A DNA stretch of 64,000 nt, taken from the NCBI GenBank assembly GCA_040143965.1, contig JASJQH010006879.1, positions 1 through 64,000 on the forward strand, read 5' to 3'. This document shows positions 45,143 through 56,210 of the stretch, piece after piece. Below the pieces are notes generated by a model that saw nothing but the letters and a program-made list of their open reading frames with translations, searched no databases and was not told where the DNA came from. This DNA is from Basidiobolus ranarum. Lineage: Eukaryota > Basidiobolomycota > Basidiobolomycetes > Basidiobolales. How positions within the stretch are numbered: the first letter of the stretch is position 1; every line of letters starts with the position of its first letter. The position numbers were made by a program, and so were the translations under genes.

Positions 45143-45794
45143 ATGGTGGTCCTAAATAACAACTCCGAAATGGTGATACCAATGCAAACTCTAAGTAGTA
45201 TACCTAGGGATTTTAATACTCAAAACGAATCCTCTTGTCTCGCTGTCTGCTCCGTTCTTCGTACTAGCACGTGTCACAAAGAAAACTATTATTATAGCCT
45301 GGGTAACCGGGCATCGTGGTGTTTTTGATGTTCCTTCCGTTACTTCGTCTGATGGTGACGGAAGGAAAGTAGAGATCGGACTTGCTTCCAAGGCTACTGG
45401 TGGATTAGTTGCAGCAACGAATTTCGCCCATAAATTACTACATTTGCCTTCAAGCTCGTTTCGTAAAATTGACGCGGTATTAGCCATCTCTTCACGTGGA
45501 GTAGAGAATACCAATACTAATGAATGGCTGGGATTTATCACTGAGAATACTTTATTTTTAAGTCCACCAAATTCAGCTGGCTGGGCGGAAAATGGATTTC
45601 GTGAATCGTTAATGTCAATTTTAGAATTAGCTGATACTATATTCAATTGTGAAAAGTTGATCATATGCATGCCAAAGAGGAATTTGGATACTCCATCTCT
45701 ATTACGCGCCTTCATGTATATAGGGTTCGAATTAATCAACCCATCGGTGTATAATCAACAACCCGAATACCTTCTTCTAGGTTACGAGCTTTAG
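45143..45794 (+). CDS. OAZ1: Ornithine decarboxylase antizyme, expressed by +1 programmed frameshift
   Basis: ORF0 runs from the ATG at 45143 to a TGA at 45326-45328 (61 sense codons). The shift site is TGG TGT TTT TGA T; reading +1 at the stop continues as WCF-DVPSVTSSDGDG for 155 more codons to TAG at 45792-45794, giving about 216 residues, close to other antizymes. The downstream frame has the conserved C-terminal ODC-binding region: GWAENGFRESLMSILELADTIFNC (in pieces), LIICMPKRNLDTPSLLRAFMYIGFELINP. Known antizymes shift at UCC-UGA-U or variants, UUU-UGA being used in some lineages, with DVP right after the shift. Antizyme binds ornithine decarboxylase and sends it to the proteasome when polyamines are high; frameshifting is polyamine-stimulated. 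Confidence 0.92.
45323..45329 (+). promoter_or_regulatory. +1 ribosomal frameshift site (TTT TGA T)
   Basis: Last ORF0 codon TTT (45323-45325), stop TGA (45326-45328), then T (45329). Skipping the T at 45326 gives GAT GTT CCT, the conserved Asp-Val-Pro after the shift in antizymes. Confidence 0.92.
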
Positions 45795-46257
45795 ACGGTC
45801 ATATGATTGGCAAGAAGGCTTGGATTTATTTCTATCTCATAGTATTGTATCTATCTCCAGTTTGAACAGAAACCAGTGCCTAAAAAGCGAATAAAAACCT
45901 TTGTAATAAACCATCTCTTCGTTTGATAATAATATAATATTTATGTAAGTGTGTATGTGTGATTCTAATAGCATTCATATCGTTTTCCATGTGACAAGAA
46001 CAGTGCAAAGAAATGAATAGAAATATCATTTTAATAGTTAATTCAAACTTGCTGTAGTTTGTAAACATATGTGAGATATACATATAGAACGTCTGGGGAT
46101 TTATGAGGATGTGACAAGGAGGGAGAGAATGAACTCCATCAATTTTAACTAGGTATATGTCTCAGAAGGGGAATTATTTCCTAAAGAAAGTAAAGAATCA
46201 AGCCAACTCGAAACAAATTTAACTAGCGAGTAATTGGATAAAAGAAGAAATAACTGA
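45795..46257. other. Convergent intergenic region
   Basis: 3' ends of antizyme (plus) and SEC24 (minus) face each other here. No frame or repeat recognised. Confidence 0.4.
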
Positions 46258-49200
46258 TTATAGATCACTCATGTCAGTTAATTCATTTTGAATCTGTCGA
46301 TGGATGAAGCACAAGTAATCTACATAGGACATATTATCGTTATTCTTATCTTCCACCATAAGGTTAGAGAATTCCAACTCCGCTTGATCCATTTGATGTC
46401 GTACTATTTGTAAGTTTGGATAACGTACTTTCTCTTGTTGTAATACTTTCATTAATGTACGTATTTGATGAGAGGTTGGGTTATCGAGTTCCGGCAATTC
46501 CCCTACTTTAGGGTTGATTTCTTGTAATGTACTGACTCCGAAGACTTGTTCTAAAAATTCTTGCGAGATTTGATTGCCCACCCAAAGCATCAAGGTTAAA
46601 CTATTATCGACCAAGTAGGCTCCAGTAAGATCTAGTCGTGCATAAGAGTCTCGAATCATAGGTGGCATACATATAATATCATGCTCATTTGGAACGCATG
46701 TGTTTTCGGGAAGGGTATGAAGTGGAATAAGTCGAGGATATAGAAGTGGGATCGACTGCGAGACACCAACACTATTTAAAAAGCTCATGAAAGCTCTACG
46801 TGAATCGATGGAAATGTCTACCCCATTTCTTAACGCTCTAGATTTGAGTATCGTAAGGGCATAAAGTGGAAATAGTTTAAGCGCTTCTGGTAATATCAAT
46901 TGTCCTGGGGAGGTAGAGGAAGCACAGTGTTTACGATAAGCTGCTAATATGTGAACACATTTTTCGGTCAGCTTTTCCTTGATAACTCTTAATGGAGACG
47001 ATAGACTTTGAGCGATTGCTTGTTTGGATAATAGATTGATTGTAGCATCCATTTCAGCATATCTGAACATGTTACCCATTAGTGTAGTGACGGGTACACT
47101 TAGATTGTGCAAACGAATTCTTCTTTGTCCAGTAGACGTAGTGTACAATAAAGCACATTGGAATGTGGCATCCGTTTTTTCATCAACTTTAGAGTCGTGC
47201 TTGAGTAAAACTGCAATCCCTTTGTCACTATCCAATCCGCCAAATTCAACATCCGTGGCATTTCTCATATAGAAATTACCAAAATGATCGTCCAAACTAA
47301 ATCCATTAGAACAACGAACTCTCATAATACCATTAAATCCAAACTTTCGAGTCACATTATGTTGAAGCTCACGAGTAAATTTCATTCCTTCCTTCTGTGG
47401 GTCGAAATTCGAATAGAAATGAATGTCACCACCCGTTAAACTAGCTAAGGTTCCAATCGTTGCAACATCTACGTAGGAATTTGGAAACAAGAACATGTCA
47501 ACGCTGATACCAGACTCGACCATATCTGTAGCGAGGGTTTTGTAGAAGGTTTCTTGAGGAGAATAAAGGGCATTTTCCTTATCAGTTCCAATAATTTTAA
47601 CATCATCTCTATTCTTAAGAGAACCAGGTCCAAATATTGGTAAGGTCGTGTGGAATACAAATACTTTTCCACCAGCGTCTTTCTATCAATTTAGTATTAA
47701 ATTACGTTAAATTATGTCAAGAGACCAAAAGTGAATTCTAGCAACACTAACCAATGCCATATAAGCAGATTGCATCGCCGCGCCAAGCACTGGTTCTACT
47801 ATACGGTTGTTAGCAAACATAGTAGGTAAACTCTCTAGCAAACTTTCGATAATATCTCTATAGAAATCATTTGTTCAAACAGATACATATTAGTCCATGA
47901 AAAGCACACAAATATACAGAGTAAATAAACTCGTCCACTGACCTAGACTCAAGGGGATCAACAAAGAATCCTTCATTTAAAGGTACAAACATATCAAACA
48001 CATCAGGAACGACCATCATCTGAGCTTGCTCTAAATTCGACTGAAAAATAGTTTAAAAGCCAAATTCTTATGCTAATATTAACAGATCAAAGTTTCTTAC
48101 CGAAAGGTTGTAAAAATGAACGCTTCTATCATAGGTCATGATACCCACTCTAATCCCTGGCTCTATTCCTTTGTCTGAGTAGATAGCTTCACGAACTGCT
48201 TGAATACACGAGTGCAACATTCCGCTTTGAATAGAATTCCACGATACGTCAATTGCAAATATAAACGAGGCGGGAACAGGTGGACGATTACAATAATCCT
48301 ATTGTATGCCACGAATAAGTTAATATAACATGTTTGCCTCAATCCAGGATTCACTGATAACTTTATATTAGATACCTTGGTCGCAACAAATTCAACACTT
48401 CCAAACCTCAACTCTGGCCTCGTCTCAATATCCAAACGACGGCCATTCATATCCAAATTACAAAAGTATTCTTCAGGAACTAATAAAATATCAGAATCAA
48501 TAAAAGACAGACCAAAAACCTTTTAAGGTGAACTATTTCCACTTAATCTTACCTTCATTTGCAAATTGACAGAGATTACAAACGAACTTTCTACCACCAT
48601 CGACAAATGTAACAAAGGGATTAATATAAGCTTGACAACGATTGCAACGAATAGGTCCACTCTCTCCGAAATCGACCAATTCAAGTGGTGCCTAGATTGA
48701 TGTACGACAGATAATGGATCAGTTTAAAGTACTCGTTAATAAAAGCAGATACAACATACCTCATCATTACGTAGCTCTGCCAAAGGCTGTACAATCATAC
48801 CTAAAGGAAGATGGGAGTTTTGCAACAAGTCTGTCGTCGCTGGAACATTGTACATGGTCATACGCATGAATCTTGGATTAGAACAACCTATATCAGCAAA
48901 ATTTCAAAGGATTAGTCAATGGAGATGTCGAAATAAAAATGCAACCTTTTTCAAACCTTCATCAATGGCTTTGAAATTACTGCTTGCCAGAGGAATACTT
49001 GTTCTCGAATAAGTCATAAATGGAGCGTCAACAAAATTCTTCTGATTTTGCTCTTGCACCGTAATTGGAGATGGAATTTGATCAGGGTCGATACGATTTC
49101 TAGGAGGATTTTCCATAGCAGGTCTACCAACAGAAGCTAGGGGCGGTTGGTTAGGAGGTCGCATCATAGATTGTGGTTGTTGCTGTGGTTGTAAGGGCAT

Positions 49201-50178
49201 GGTCTGTTGGTTTGTTGTGGGCCGGAAGCCAGGCATCATTGGATTTGGCTGTTGTGGTTGACCTCCCATAGGACTATACAATGATGGAGCCTGTTGCGAA
49301 TTCAACGAGTTGGGGGCTGCATTTTGAGGGGGTTGAGTCGCAGGAAATCCAGCAGGATTAACTGGGTTACCATCAGGACCTAAGAACACACGCTTAGGTC
49401 TAGCAGCGGGTCTACCTGCACTGTGTTGCTTTAATCGTGTAAATTAGACATGGTCAGTAAATATATAACAATGACATTTTAGTATATAAATAATAAATAT
49501 CTCACTTCAAAATACTGATTTTGTTGCAAGTTTAGATTACCCATTTGGTTAGATAATTGATCACCAGGATTCGATGGTCTAGGAAGGCCTTGGCCTGGGA
49601 AAGGTTGATTACCATGTGGTTGGGGAGCATGTTGAGACGGCGGCACTCCGGAAGAACCAACTGCTGGCCTTCCTGGTTGATTCATTCCATTGGAGTGGTG
49701 AGCGGGACGTGGCAAGGAATTGATACCATCGTGAGGTAAAGTTGGAATGGCGCCAGGCTGAGGGCGCTGTAGGCTACCTAAAGTACAGTGTACAACATTA
49801 GAAACTGAAAATTCAAAGAATATACTTAATATAGTAACTGATACCTGGTGGAGGAATACCGTTTCCTGGAGGACGTTGAACATTTGAAGCATTGGGATGA
49901 GGAGCCATCATAGGTCGTTGACCAGGAGGTAAATGTCCCAAGTTACCAGGCACTGGAGGCCTATTGCCAGGTGGGCGCATTCCAGGAGCTAAAGAGTGTG
50001 GGCGTTGATCAACGTGGTGAGCAGACGGTCTCATAGCGTTAGCTCCAGGGTTAGAAGCAGGATTGTAATTTTGAGGTCTAGGCGGATTTGAGTGCACTGG
50101 ACGGCCTTGGTTTGAATGAGAATCTCCATGAGGATACGGGTGATTGTATGGTTGCTGTTGTGGATCCATACTGGACAT
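46258..50178 (-). CDS. SEC24: COPII coat cargo-binding subunit Sec24
   Basis: About nine exons on the minus strand. The first encode a Pro/Gln/Gly/His-rich N-terminus (MSSMDPQQQPYNHPYPHGDSHS..., then QPNPMMPGFRPTTNQQTM). Then come the vWA-like and zinc-finger core: IRCNRCQAYINPFVTFVDGG and FVCNLCQFANEVPEEYFCN (in pieces, two C-x2-C pairs), YCNRPPVPASFIFAIDVSWNSI, and the trunk VFHTTLP in the interior. The large terminal exon (46258-47523) carries beta-sandwich and gelsolin-like parts: GDIHFYSNFDPQKEGMKFTRE, GFNGIMRVRCSNGF, AYLVDNSLTLMLWVGNQIS, ending YVDYLCFIHRQIQNELTD. Sec24 selects cargo for ER-to-Golgi vesicles with Sec23. Complete at both ends. Confidence 0.93.
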
Positions 50179-51255
50179 TCAAAATTGAATTTGTATGCGA
50201 GATGAAGTTTACTACTTTGTGGATATATTTATATGTTGGGTAAATATTTGGTAGGTTCTTACAAAGATTTAAATATTCAATAGAGTTTAATAGCAAGTTA
50301 AGATGCACTGGATTCTCCTAAGATTGAGGTTCTCTCTGTTATCTTACTGTTCGAGTTGAAGGAGTTTGGATTTGACTTTCATATCTACGTATCATGAATA
50401 CGCAGCTTAGAAATGCAATCATGAGTGACTGGAAAGATCAGTGAGTGATGATAAATCAAACTTAATCACATTCCTTCCAAGTTGTATTAATTAAGCTCGA
50501 TCGTAAGTACATTGACAACAGAATAATAATCAGCAATTTTTGATGGCATTTATTTACTTGTAAATGTCGTGTTGTTAAAAAGTAGCGAATTAGTTTTATA
50601 TCTACCAATAACTTCTCGCCACCTTCTAACAATCATTATATTATATATTGATAGGCCTGCCCTCACCCGCACACAAGCAATTCTCCAAAAACAATCAAGG
50701 TTATCAAATAAAGTGTTCTCGCTTGGAGGGCCTTTCCCCGCAGTATCTTATGCAGCCTTCATTTAGCAAGCGACACTAAGTTCGGCAAATAGCAGTCTCA
50801 GTTCCCATTTATTGCAATGGAAGTGTCAGTTCCCACATACCCAGGGTTTTACGTAAGAGAGTAAACAGAGTGGTAGTTATTCACATCGCTTTTGATTAGA
50901 TTTAAATCAGGTACGCTATTCTCACACTAGAAATGCCACAGAACGTACCAGATCAAAAGCTAACAATAGGCCAAGTAACATTATACGAACCAAGGTAAAA
51001 GGGCCAAGCTATCAAGCCACTATGGAAATGTGAGCGATGAGAGCATTGTTTTCTAAAATAGGTATGTTGAACGTTGTTTCAAATTGAGGTCTCACGAACG
51101 TCAAACAACCCGACAGTTATAGTAAGCATACTGATTGTCATACCGACGAGTCTTTTTTTCTTCTCACCGGGTAGAAGGACGTAGGCTTCAGTCAAGTATA
51201 AAAGATACGTCTCATCCTAACAACACTAACATCATCAAGTCGAAAATACGAAACA
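50179..51255. other. Divergent promoter region of SEC24 and aldehyde dehydrogenase
   Basis: Just over 1 kb between genes pointing apart. A pyrimidine-rich run (TCTTTTTTTCTTCTCACC, about 51150-51170) precedes the dehydrogenase start. Nothing else recognised. Confidence 0.45.
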
Positions 51256-52755
51256 ATGGGAGTCAGCAACGATACAACCACTCAAACTCTTCAATTATCC
51301 AATGGCAAGTCCATTCAAATGAACACTAATTTGTTCATTAATGGTGAATTCGTCGCTTCCCAAAGTGGCAAGACTTTTGAAACCATAAATCCTGTTACTG
51401 AGAAGGCCATCTGCGAAGTTGCTGAAGCCGATGATAAGGACATTGACATCGCTGTTAAAGCCGCTAGTACTGCCTTCTTCGATGTATGGGCAAAAACCAC
51501 TGGCCCTGAGCGTGGACGTTTACTCTACAAGCTTGCCGAGTTAATGGAGCAAAACGTCGAAGAGTTAGCCGCTCTTGAATCTCTTGATAACGGTAAAACT
51601 GTTGCTGACGCCAAAGCATCTGATATCCGTCTTGCAGTTGAATGTTATCGCTACTACGCCGGTTGGGCTGATAAGATTCACGGCAAAGTTATTCAAACTG
51701 CTAACCCTGAACAATTTTGCTACACCCGTCATGAACCAATCGGTGTCGTCGGATGTATTATTCCTTGGAACTTCCCACTTTTAATGCAATCTTGGAAGCT
51801 TGGTCCCGCTCTTGCCACTGGTAACACTGTGGTTATGAAGCTCGCTGAGCAAACCCCTCTATCGGGTTTATACGTTGCCCAACTAATCAAGGAAGCTGGG
51901 TTCCCTGCTGGTGTTGTTAATATTGTTAACGGTTTTGGTAAAGTTGCTGGTGCCGCTTTGGCTTCTCACAAGGACGTTCATAAGGTTGCATTCACCGGTT
52001 CTACTATTACCGGACGTGCCATCATGAAGGCAGCCGCTGATAGTAACATCAAGAAGATCTCCTTGGAATTGGGTGGCAAGAGTCCTAACATTATCTTCGC
52101 TGATGCTGATATTGACAAAGCTGTCCAATGGGCTAGTACCGGTATCTTCTTTAACCATGGACAAACCTGTTGTGCCGGTTCCAGAATCTACGTTCAAGAA
52201 GATGCCTATGAAGAATTCTTAGAGAAGTTCAAGAAGAAGGCCTCTTCTATCAAGCTTGGTGATCCATTCCATCCTGAAACCACTCAAGGACCTTTGGTAT
52301 CTAAACTTCAATTTGACCGTGTTATGAGCTACATTGAGGACGGTAAAAAGGAGGGAGCTACTTGTGAATTAGGAGGTAGCAGATGGGGTAAAGTTGGTTA
52401 TTTCGTTGAACCTACAATCTTCACTGATGTCCGTGAAGATATGAAGATCATGAAGGAAGAGATCTTCGGTCCTGTGGTTGCTATCACTACATTCAAGGAC
52501 GAGAAGGAAGTAATTGAAAAAGCTCATTGTACCGAATATGGTCTAGCTGCAGCTGTCTTCACCAAGGATGTCTCTAAGGCCATTAGAGTTTCCAATGACC
52601 TCCAAGCTGGTACCGTATGGGTCAATTGCTACAACTCTCTTGATGCCAGTACACCATTTGGTGGCTATAAGGAATCCGGTATTGGTCGTGAATTGGGCAA
52701 ATACGCTTTAAGCTTGTACACTCAAGTAAAATCTGTCAAGATCAATCTTGCATAG
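51256..52755 (+). CDS. NAD(P)-dependent aldehyde dehydrogenase
   Basis: Single exon, 499 residues, start context acaATGG. Family landmarks in order: FINGEFVASQSGKTFETINP, the NAD-binding IIPWNFPLLMQSWKLGPAL and FTGSTITGRAIM, catalytic Glu in LELGGKSPNIIF, catalytic Cys in GQTCCAGSRIYV, then EEIFGPVVAITTF and PFGGYKESGIGRELG. This is a typical class 1/2 cytosolic or mitochondrial aldehyde dehydrogenase; no clear presequence, so cytosol is favoured. Codons end often in C and T (e.g. GGT, GCT, ACC, AAG) and the gene is intronless, unlike almost all neighbours, which suggests strong expression. Confidence 0.95.
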   Translation: MGVSNDTTTQTLQLSNGKSIQMNTNLFINGEFVASQSGKTFETINPVTEKAICEVAEADDKDIDIAVKAASTAFFDVWAKTTGPERGRLLYKLAELMEQNVEELAALESLDNGKTVADAKASDIRLAVECYRYYAGWADKIHGKVIQTANPEQFCYTRHEPIGVVGCIIPWNFPLLMQSWKLGPALATGNTVVMKLAEQTPLSGLYVAQLIKEAGFPAGVVNIVNGFGKVAGAALASHKDVHKVAFTGSTITGRAIMKAAADSNIKKISLELGGKSPNIIFADADIDKAVQWASTGIFFNHGQTCCAGSRIYVQEDAYEEFLEKFKKKASSIKLGDPFHPETTQGPLVSKLQFDRVMSYIEDGKKEGATCELGGSRWGKVGYFVEPTIFTDVREDMKIMKEEIFGPVVAITTFKDEKEVIEKAHCTEYGLAAAVFTKDVSKAIRVSNDLQAGTVWVNCYNSLDASTPFGGYKESGIGRELGKYALSLYTQVKSVKINLA

Positions 52756-53255
52756 ATAGCATCAATTTGCCGCATTGTTTAATGAATATCTCTGAAGATT
52801 ACCTAGTCAGGCGTAATCAATTGTGAATAAATATGGTTTTGTTACAAATCTGTCTTGTCAAATCTTTAGCTGGTGATACGTGCGGTAATACAGCATGGAT
52901 TCAACGTTGTACAAAAACTGAGTTTAACCTGTCACCATCGTTCATCATTTCAACATGCGCTAATGTTCTTGGATATATATCTACAAGTCAATCTATTACC
53001 AAATAGTGAGGTGTTCAAGACATAATAGAATCTCCCTATTGGTGTAGACCTGGATATTTTGTGCATATCTGCTTTCTAATAATGATATTGGTGGTCAAGG
53101 GGTTGATTGGCTTGTTTCGAGATGAATATTGATTTTGTTGGTTTGATATTAGTAAGATTTTAACGAGGTTCAATCCATTTCGAAGATCATTGTGTGTCGA
53201 AGAAAAATGGGACAGAATCGAAATATTTCCTAAAGGTTTTTTCGCTTTCTGTAAG
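52756..53255. other. Intergenic region
   Basis: Aldehyde dehydrogenase 3' UTR and promoter of the pseudouridine synthase. A coding-frame extension upstream of 53256 begins only with GTG and is not supported. Confidence 0.4.
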
Positions 53256-54524
53256 ATGAATCTAGTCACAACAAAAAGATGGACTACATTAAGATGCCGT
53301 TTTAACTTGACAGATATTCCAACTTCTTCCAACCGCTCTAAACGCTTTACTTTTCCAACTTATTTTTCCACCACCACCGGTAAAATCCAAACTAATATTG
53401 CTTTAAAAGTTAGTTATTTGGGTTGGGATTATCATGGATTTGCAAGACACGATCCTCTTCCTACTATCGAGGGGAGTTTGTTTACTGCCTTGAAGAAAAC
53501 TGGCTTAATCGAATCCGTCGAACAATCCAAGTATTCTCGCTGTGGTCGCACTGATGCAGGTGTCAGTGCATTTAGTCAAGTAATTGGTCTTGAAGTCAAA
53601 CTGAAATCACATGAAGAGACAGGTCCGAAAATTGTCAGCATGCTCAATTCGAACCTTCCTAAAGATATTCAGGTGATTAGCTGGGCTTACACCAAGCCTA
53701 ATTTCGATGCAAGACACGATTGTATTTCTCGAACCTACAAATATTACTTTCCACGACAAAAATTGAACCTCGACTTGATGAAAGAAGCTGGTCATAAATT
53801 CCTGGGTACCAAAGACTTTAGAAATTTTTGTAAAGTTCGTGGTGCCAAACAATTGACTCAATTTAAACGGACTATATTTCAAGTTTCAGTTGAAGCTTCA
53901 AAAACTTTGGCTCATTTACAGATGCCTGAACGTCAGATTTGCGAACTTACCATATGTGGACGTTCCTTTCTTTGGCATCAGGTACGATGTATGACTGCGA
54001 TATTGTTTCTGGTTGGTCAGGGTTTAGAAGCTCCTAGCATTGTAGATACTTTATTGAATATTGAAGAAACCCCCTCTAAGCCACATTATGAGATGGCTTC
54101 TGAACTTCCTCTGGTGTTATACGATTCAGAGTATCAAAATTTAAACTGGAACACCTCTACCACCCCTGATTTGGTTGCTATGTACTGGTTGCAGCGTCAC
54201 CTGGAGCGTGAGTGGCAACGAAAAATGAATGAGGCCATAATATTAGAAAATCTTATAGATGCACTAGGTCAAACACCGGTCACACCGCCCTCGCTTCAGA
54301 ATACACTTTCTTGGAGTGAATACTGGAACCAAGGAGAAGTCCAAGCGAGAGGTGCGGGAGTTGATGTCATATTGGGAGGTGGAAGTGAGAGTAGAGTTAG
54401 GAAGTATACTCCTCTTACGGAGCGTCAACATGGAATACCTGTTGGTGAGCTCAATAAACAATATTTAGATCGGAAAAAGTTTAAATTAAGTCAAGTATTG
54501 ACCAAATCAAATGAGAACCAATAG
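53256..54524 (+). CDS. DEG1: tRNA pseudouridine38/39 synthase (Deg1/Pus3)
   Basis: Single exon, 422 residues from the first in-frame ATG at 53256. ALKVSYLGWDYHGFARHD is the start of the TruA-like fold; SKYSRCGRTDAGVSAFSQVI carries the catalytic Asp in the GRTDAG motif; ISWAYTKPNFDARHDCISRTYKYYF, FRNFCKVRGAKQL (in pieces) and GRSFLWHQVRCM follow. The F-x-N-F-C-K and FLWHQVRCM blocks fit the Pus3/Deg1 subgroup, which modifies U38 and U39 of tRNA anticodon arms. The N-terminus (KRWTTLRCRFNLTD..., FTFPTYFSTTTGK) is basic and hydroxylated, so mitochondrial targeting is possible. Confidence 0.93.
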   Translation: MNLVTTKRWTTLRCRFNLTDIPTSSNRSKRFTFPTYFSTTTGKIQTNIALKVSYLGWDYHGFARHDPLPTIEGSLFTALKKTGLIESVEQSKYSRCGRTDAGVSAFSQVIGLEVKLKSHEETGPKIVSMLNSNLPKDIQVISWAYTKPNFDARHDCISRTYKYYFPRQKLNLDLMKEAGHKFLGTKDFRNFCKVRGAKQLTQFKRTIFQVSVEASKTLAHLQMPERQICELTICGRSFLWHQVRCMTAILFLVGQGLEAPSIVDTLLNIEETPSKPHYEMASELPLVLYDSEYQNLNWNTSTTPDLVAMYWLQRHLEREWQRKMNEAIILENLIDALGQTPVTPPSLQNTLSWSEYWNQGEVQARGAGVDVILGGGSESRVRKYTPLTERQHGIPVGELNKQYLDRKKFKLSQVLTKSNENQ

Positions 54525-54767
54525 ACTAACAAATATTTGTTTATAGAAAATATGTTATCTAGAGTTTTATTATTTTAGAACAATGTAGAATATATGTAAT
54601 GCCACTTGATACGATGTTAATCAATAATAAATCCTATTAACAACAATAGCTTCTGGCAGGCGTCTACTTAATATAGATTTGGAATATTACTAACTAATGC
54701 CATATTAGTAACCAGTATTTGCGTTGAGACTCTGTTTCTACAAACGCACTGTTAGAAATTCTGCACC
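54525..54767. other. Short intergenic region
   Basis: AT-rich 3' side of DEG1. Nothing recognised. Confidence 0.35.
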
Positions 54768-54967
54768 ATGGTTGGACTGTTACTATGGCACATCAACCCA
54801 ATCATTACACTATATGGATTCATTATCGGAAGGTAAACTATTCCTTGTTAGTCGGTAAATGACATACAAAATGTTTGATTTATTTACGTTCTAAATAACG
54901 GAAAATACATAGTAGTAATAGTAAGACAGGTGTCGGGGAAGGCAGTAAAGGGCATGCAGGTAGGTGA
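54768..54967 (+). CDS. Possible 39-residue membrane microprotein
   Basis: Two exons (54768-54832 and 54913-54967) split by an 80-bp intron (gtaaac...acatag, with a plausible ctaaat branch site) join to MVGLLLWHINPIITLYGFIIG then SSNSKTGVGEGSKGHAGR and a TGA stop. The first 21 residues form one hydrophobic helix, the rest is a Gly/Lys/Ser tail. The stop is only 27 bp from the convergent UBC12 stop. Size and shape recall small mitochondrial or ER membrane subunits, but I recognise no family, and a frame this short could occur by chance. Confidence 0.35.
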
Positions 54968-54994
54968 TGACGTGAGAATTAGTAGGATTAGAAT

Positions 54995-55737
54995 TTAGGC
55001 CATCACATCGTCATATTGAACTCCATTGATTGCACTACCACGCATACTACGACGTACATTTCCTTCGAAATGGCGGCGGTCAGTTCTCAAATCCTGTGCA
55101 GCTTCTATAAATAAATAGCAAATATGTTGATATGTTAACGAACATACATAAGAAGTGAAATAGAAATGAGGTAACCTTTATTCAACGGATCTTCAGCGTT
55201 GGGTTCAAGGAATAGGTATTGAAGTCCAACCACGACTGAATTGATGTTCAATACAGGCTTCCAATCTTCACGCAAGATGTTTAGGCAAATGTTTCCGTCC
55301 AGGTCAATGTTAGGGTGATATATCTGAGAGAAACAAAAGATCCAAGTTTAGTGAGAAGACTTGGGTGTAAGTAGTTCCAATATTTTTTCAATACCTTTTG
55401 AGTACAGTGAACTTTTGGTGGTTCATGAGGGTAGCTGCTGTTGATTTTGAAAGTGAACTTAAATTCCCCTCCTTTGTAGAAACCTTCGTCTGGTTTGATA
55501 CTTAAATTGAAGTTTAATAGATCTTCAGGGGAAGGAAACGACATTTCCATAGTTTTAGGTAATTCAAGTTCCGAGAGATCTACAAAAAAAGTCAAAAAGT
55601 ACATAAGAAAGGGGTCAAACTCAGTTACAAGTTCCAAAATATTTACCCTTTTGAACTCGAATTTGAGCAGCACTGACTTTGGGCTTCTTTTTTTCAGCAG
55701 AAGCGGCGTCTTTTTTCATACTGAATAGTTTGATCAT
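54995..55737 (-). CDS. UBC12: NEDD8-conjugating enzyme Ubc12
   Basis: Four exons from [30 protein letters not shown], which is the characteristic N-terminal extension that docks onto the NEDD8 E1 and Dcn1. The UBC fold follows ([46 protein letters not shown]), with the active-site cysteine in [19 protein letters not shown], diagnostic for Ubc12. The end reads [24 protein letters not shown]. It conjugates Nedd8/Rub1 to cullins, activating SCF ubiquitin ligases. The MIKLFSxK start and [11 protein letters not shown] motif make this secure. Confidence 0.95.
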
Positions 55738-56210
55738 CGTGGTATTCCTTACGAAGGTAGATGTGGATGGATAAAGTAATGTCTGCAAAGGTACAAATTA
55801 ATATTTCGTAAGGAAACTTAAATATATCCTCAACCGCAGTTGAAAGCGCTCTTTTATTTGCAATTACATCACTCCCTCAAGAATTCGATCACAAATAAGC
55901 AAAACATCATGGTTAAAGTATAAGCGTAAGCCAAACAAAAAGGGTTATTTACCTCGCAAAAGGGCTAGTTTTAAGCAGATTACGTTGATTAGATGATTCG
56001 GATATTTAGGGTTAATGTCTAGCATTTATAATGAGCATCGATATTTCTAATGACTTTTTATTTCATTTTAGTTCAGTGATGTTATAACATGTGTACAAGT
56101 AATTGAAGTATGGAGGATTAGGATTAAATTATATGCGATAACCGTTGAAAACATCACACTATCAGAAATCGATACGTAAACCAATTTTGATACGATTAAA
56201 ATGTGCTCTC
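55738..56210. other. Intergenic region
   Basis: UBC12 promoter and 3' UTR of the first perilipin-like gene. An AACCCTAA-type motif (TTTAGGGTTAA, about 56004-56014) is present. Nothing else recognised. Confidence 0.4.

Noticed and set aside
45268-45295. 27-nt intron in antizyme ORF0 that might remove the need for a frameshift
   Set aside because: Too short for introns in this window, keeps the same frame, and leaves the TGA in place; the shift site itself is conserved in antizymes.
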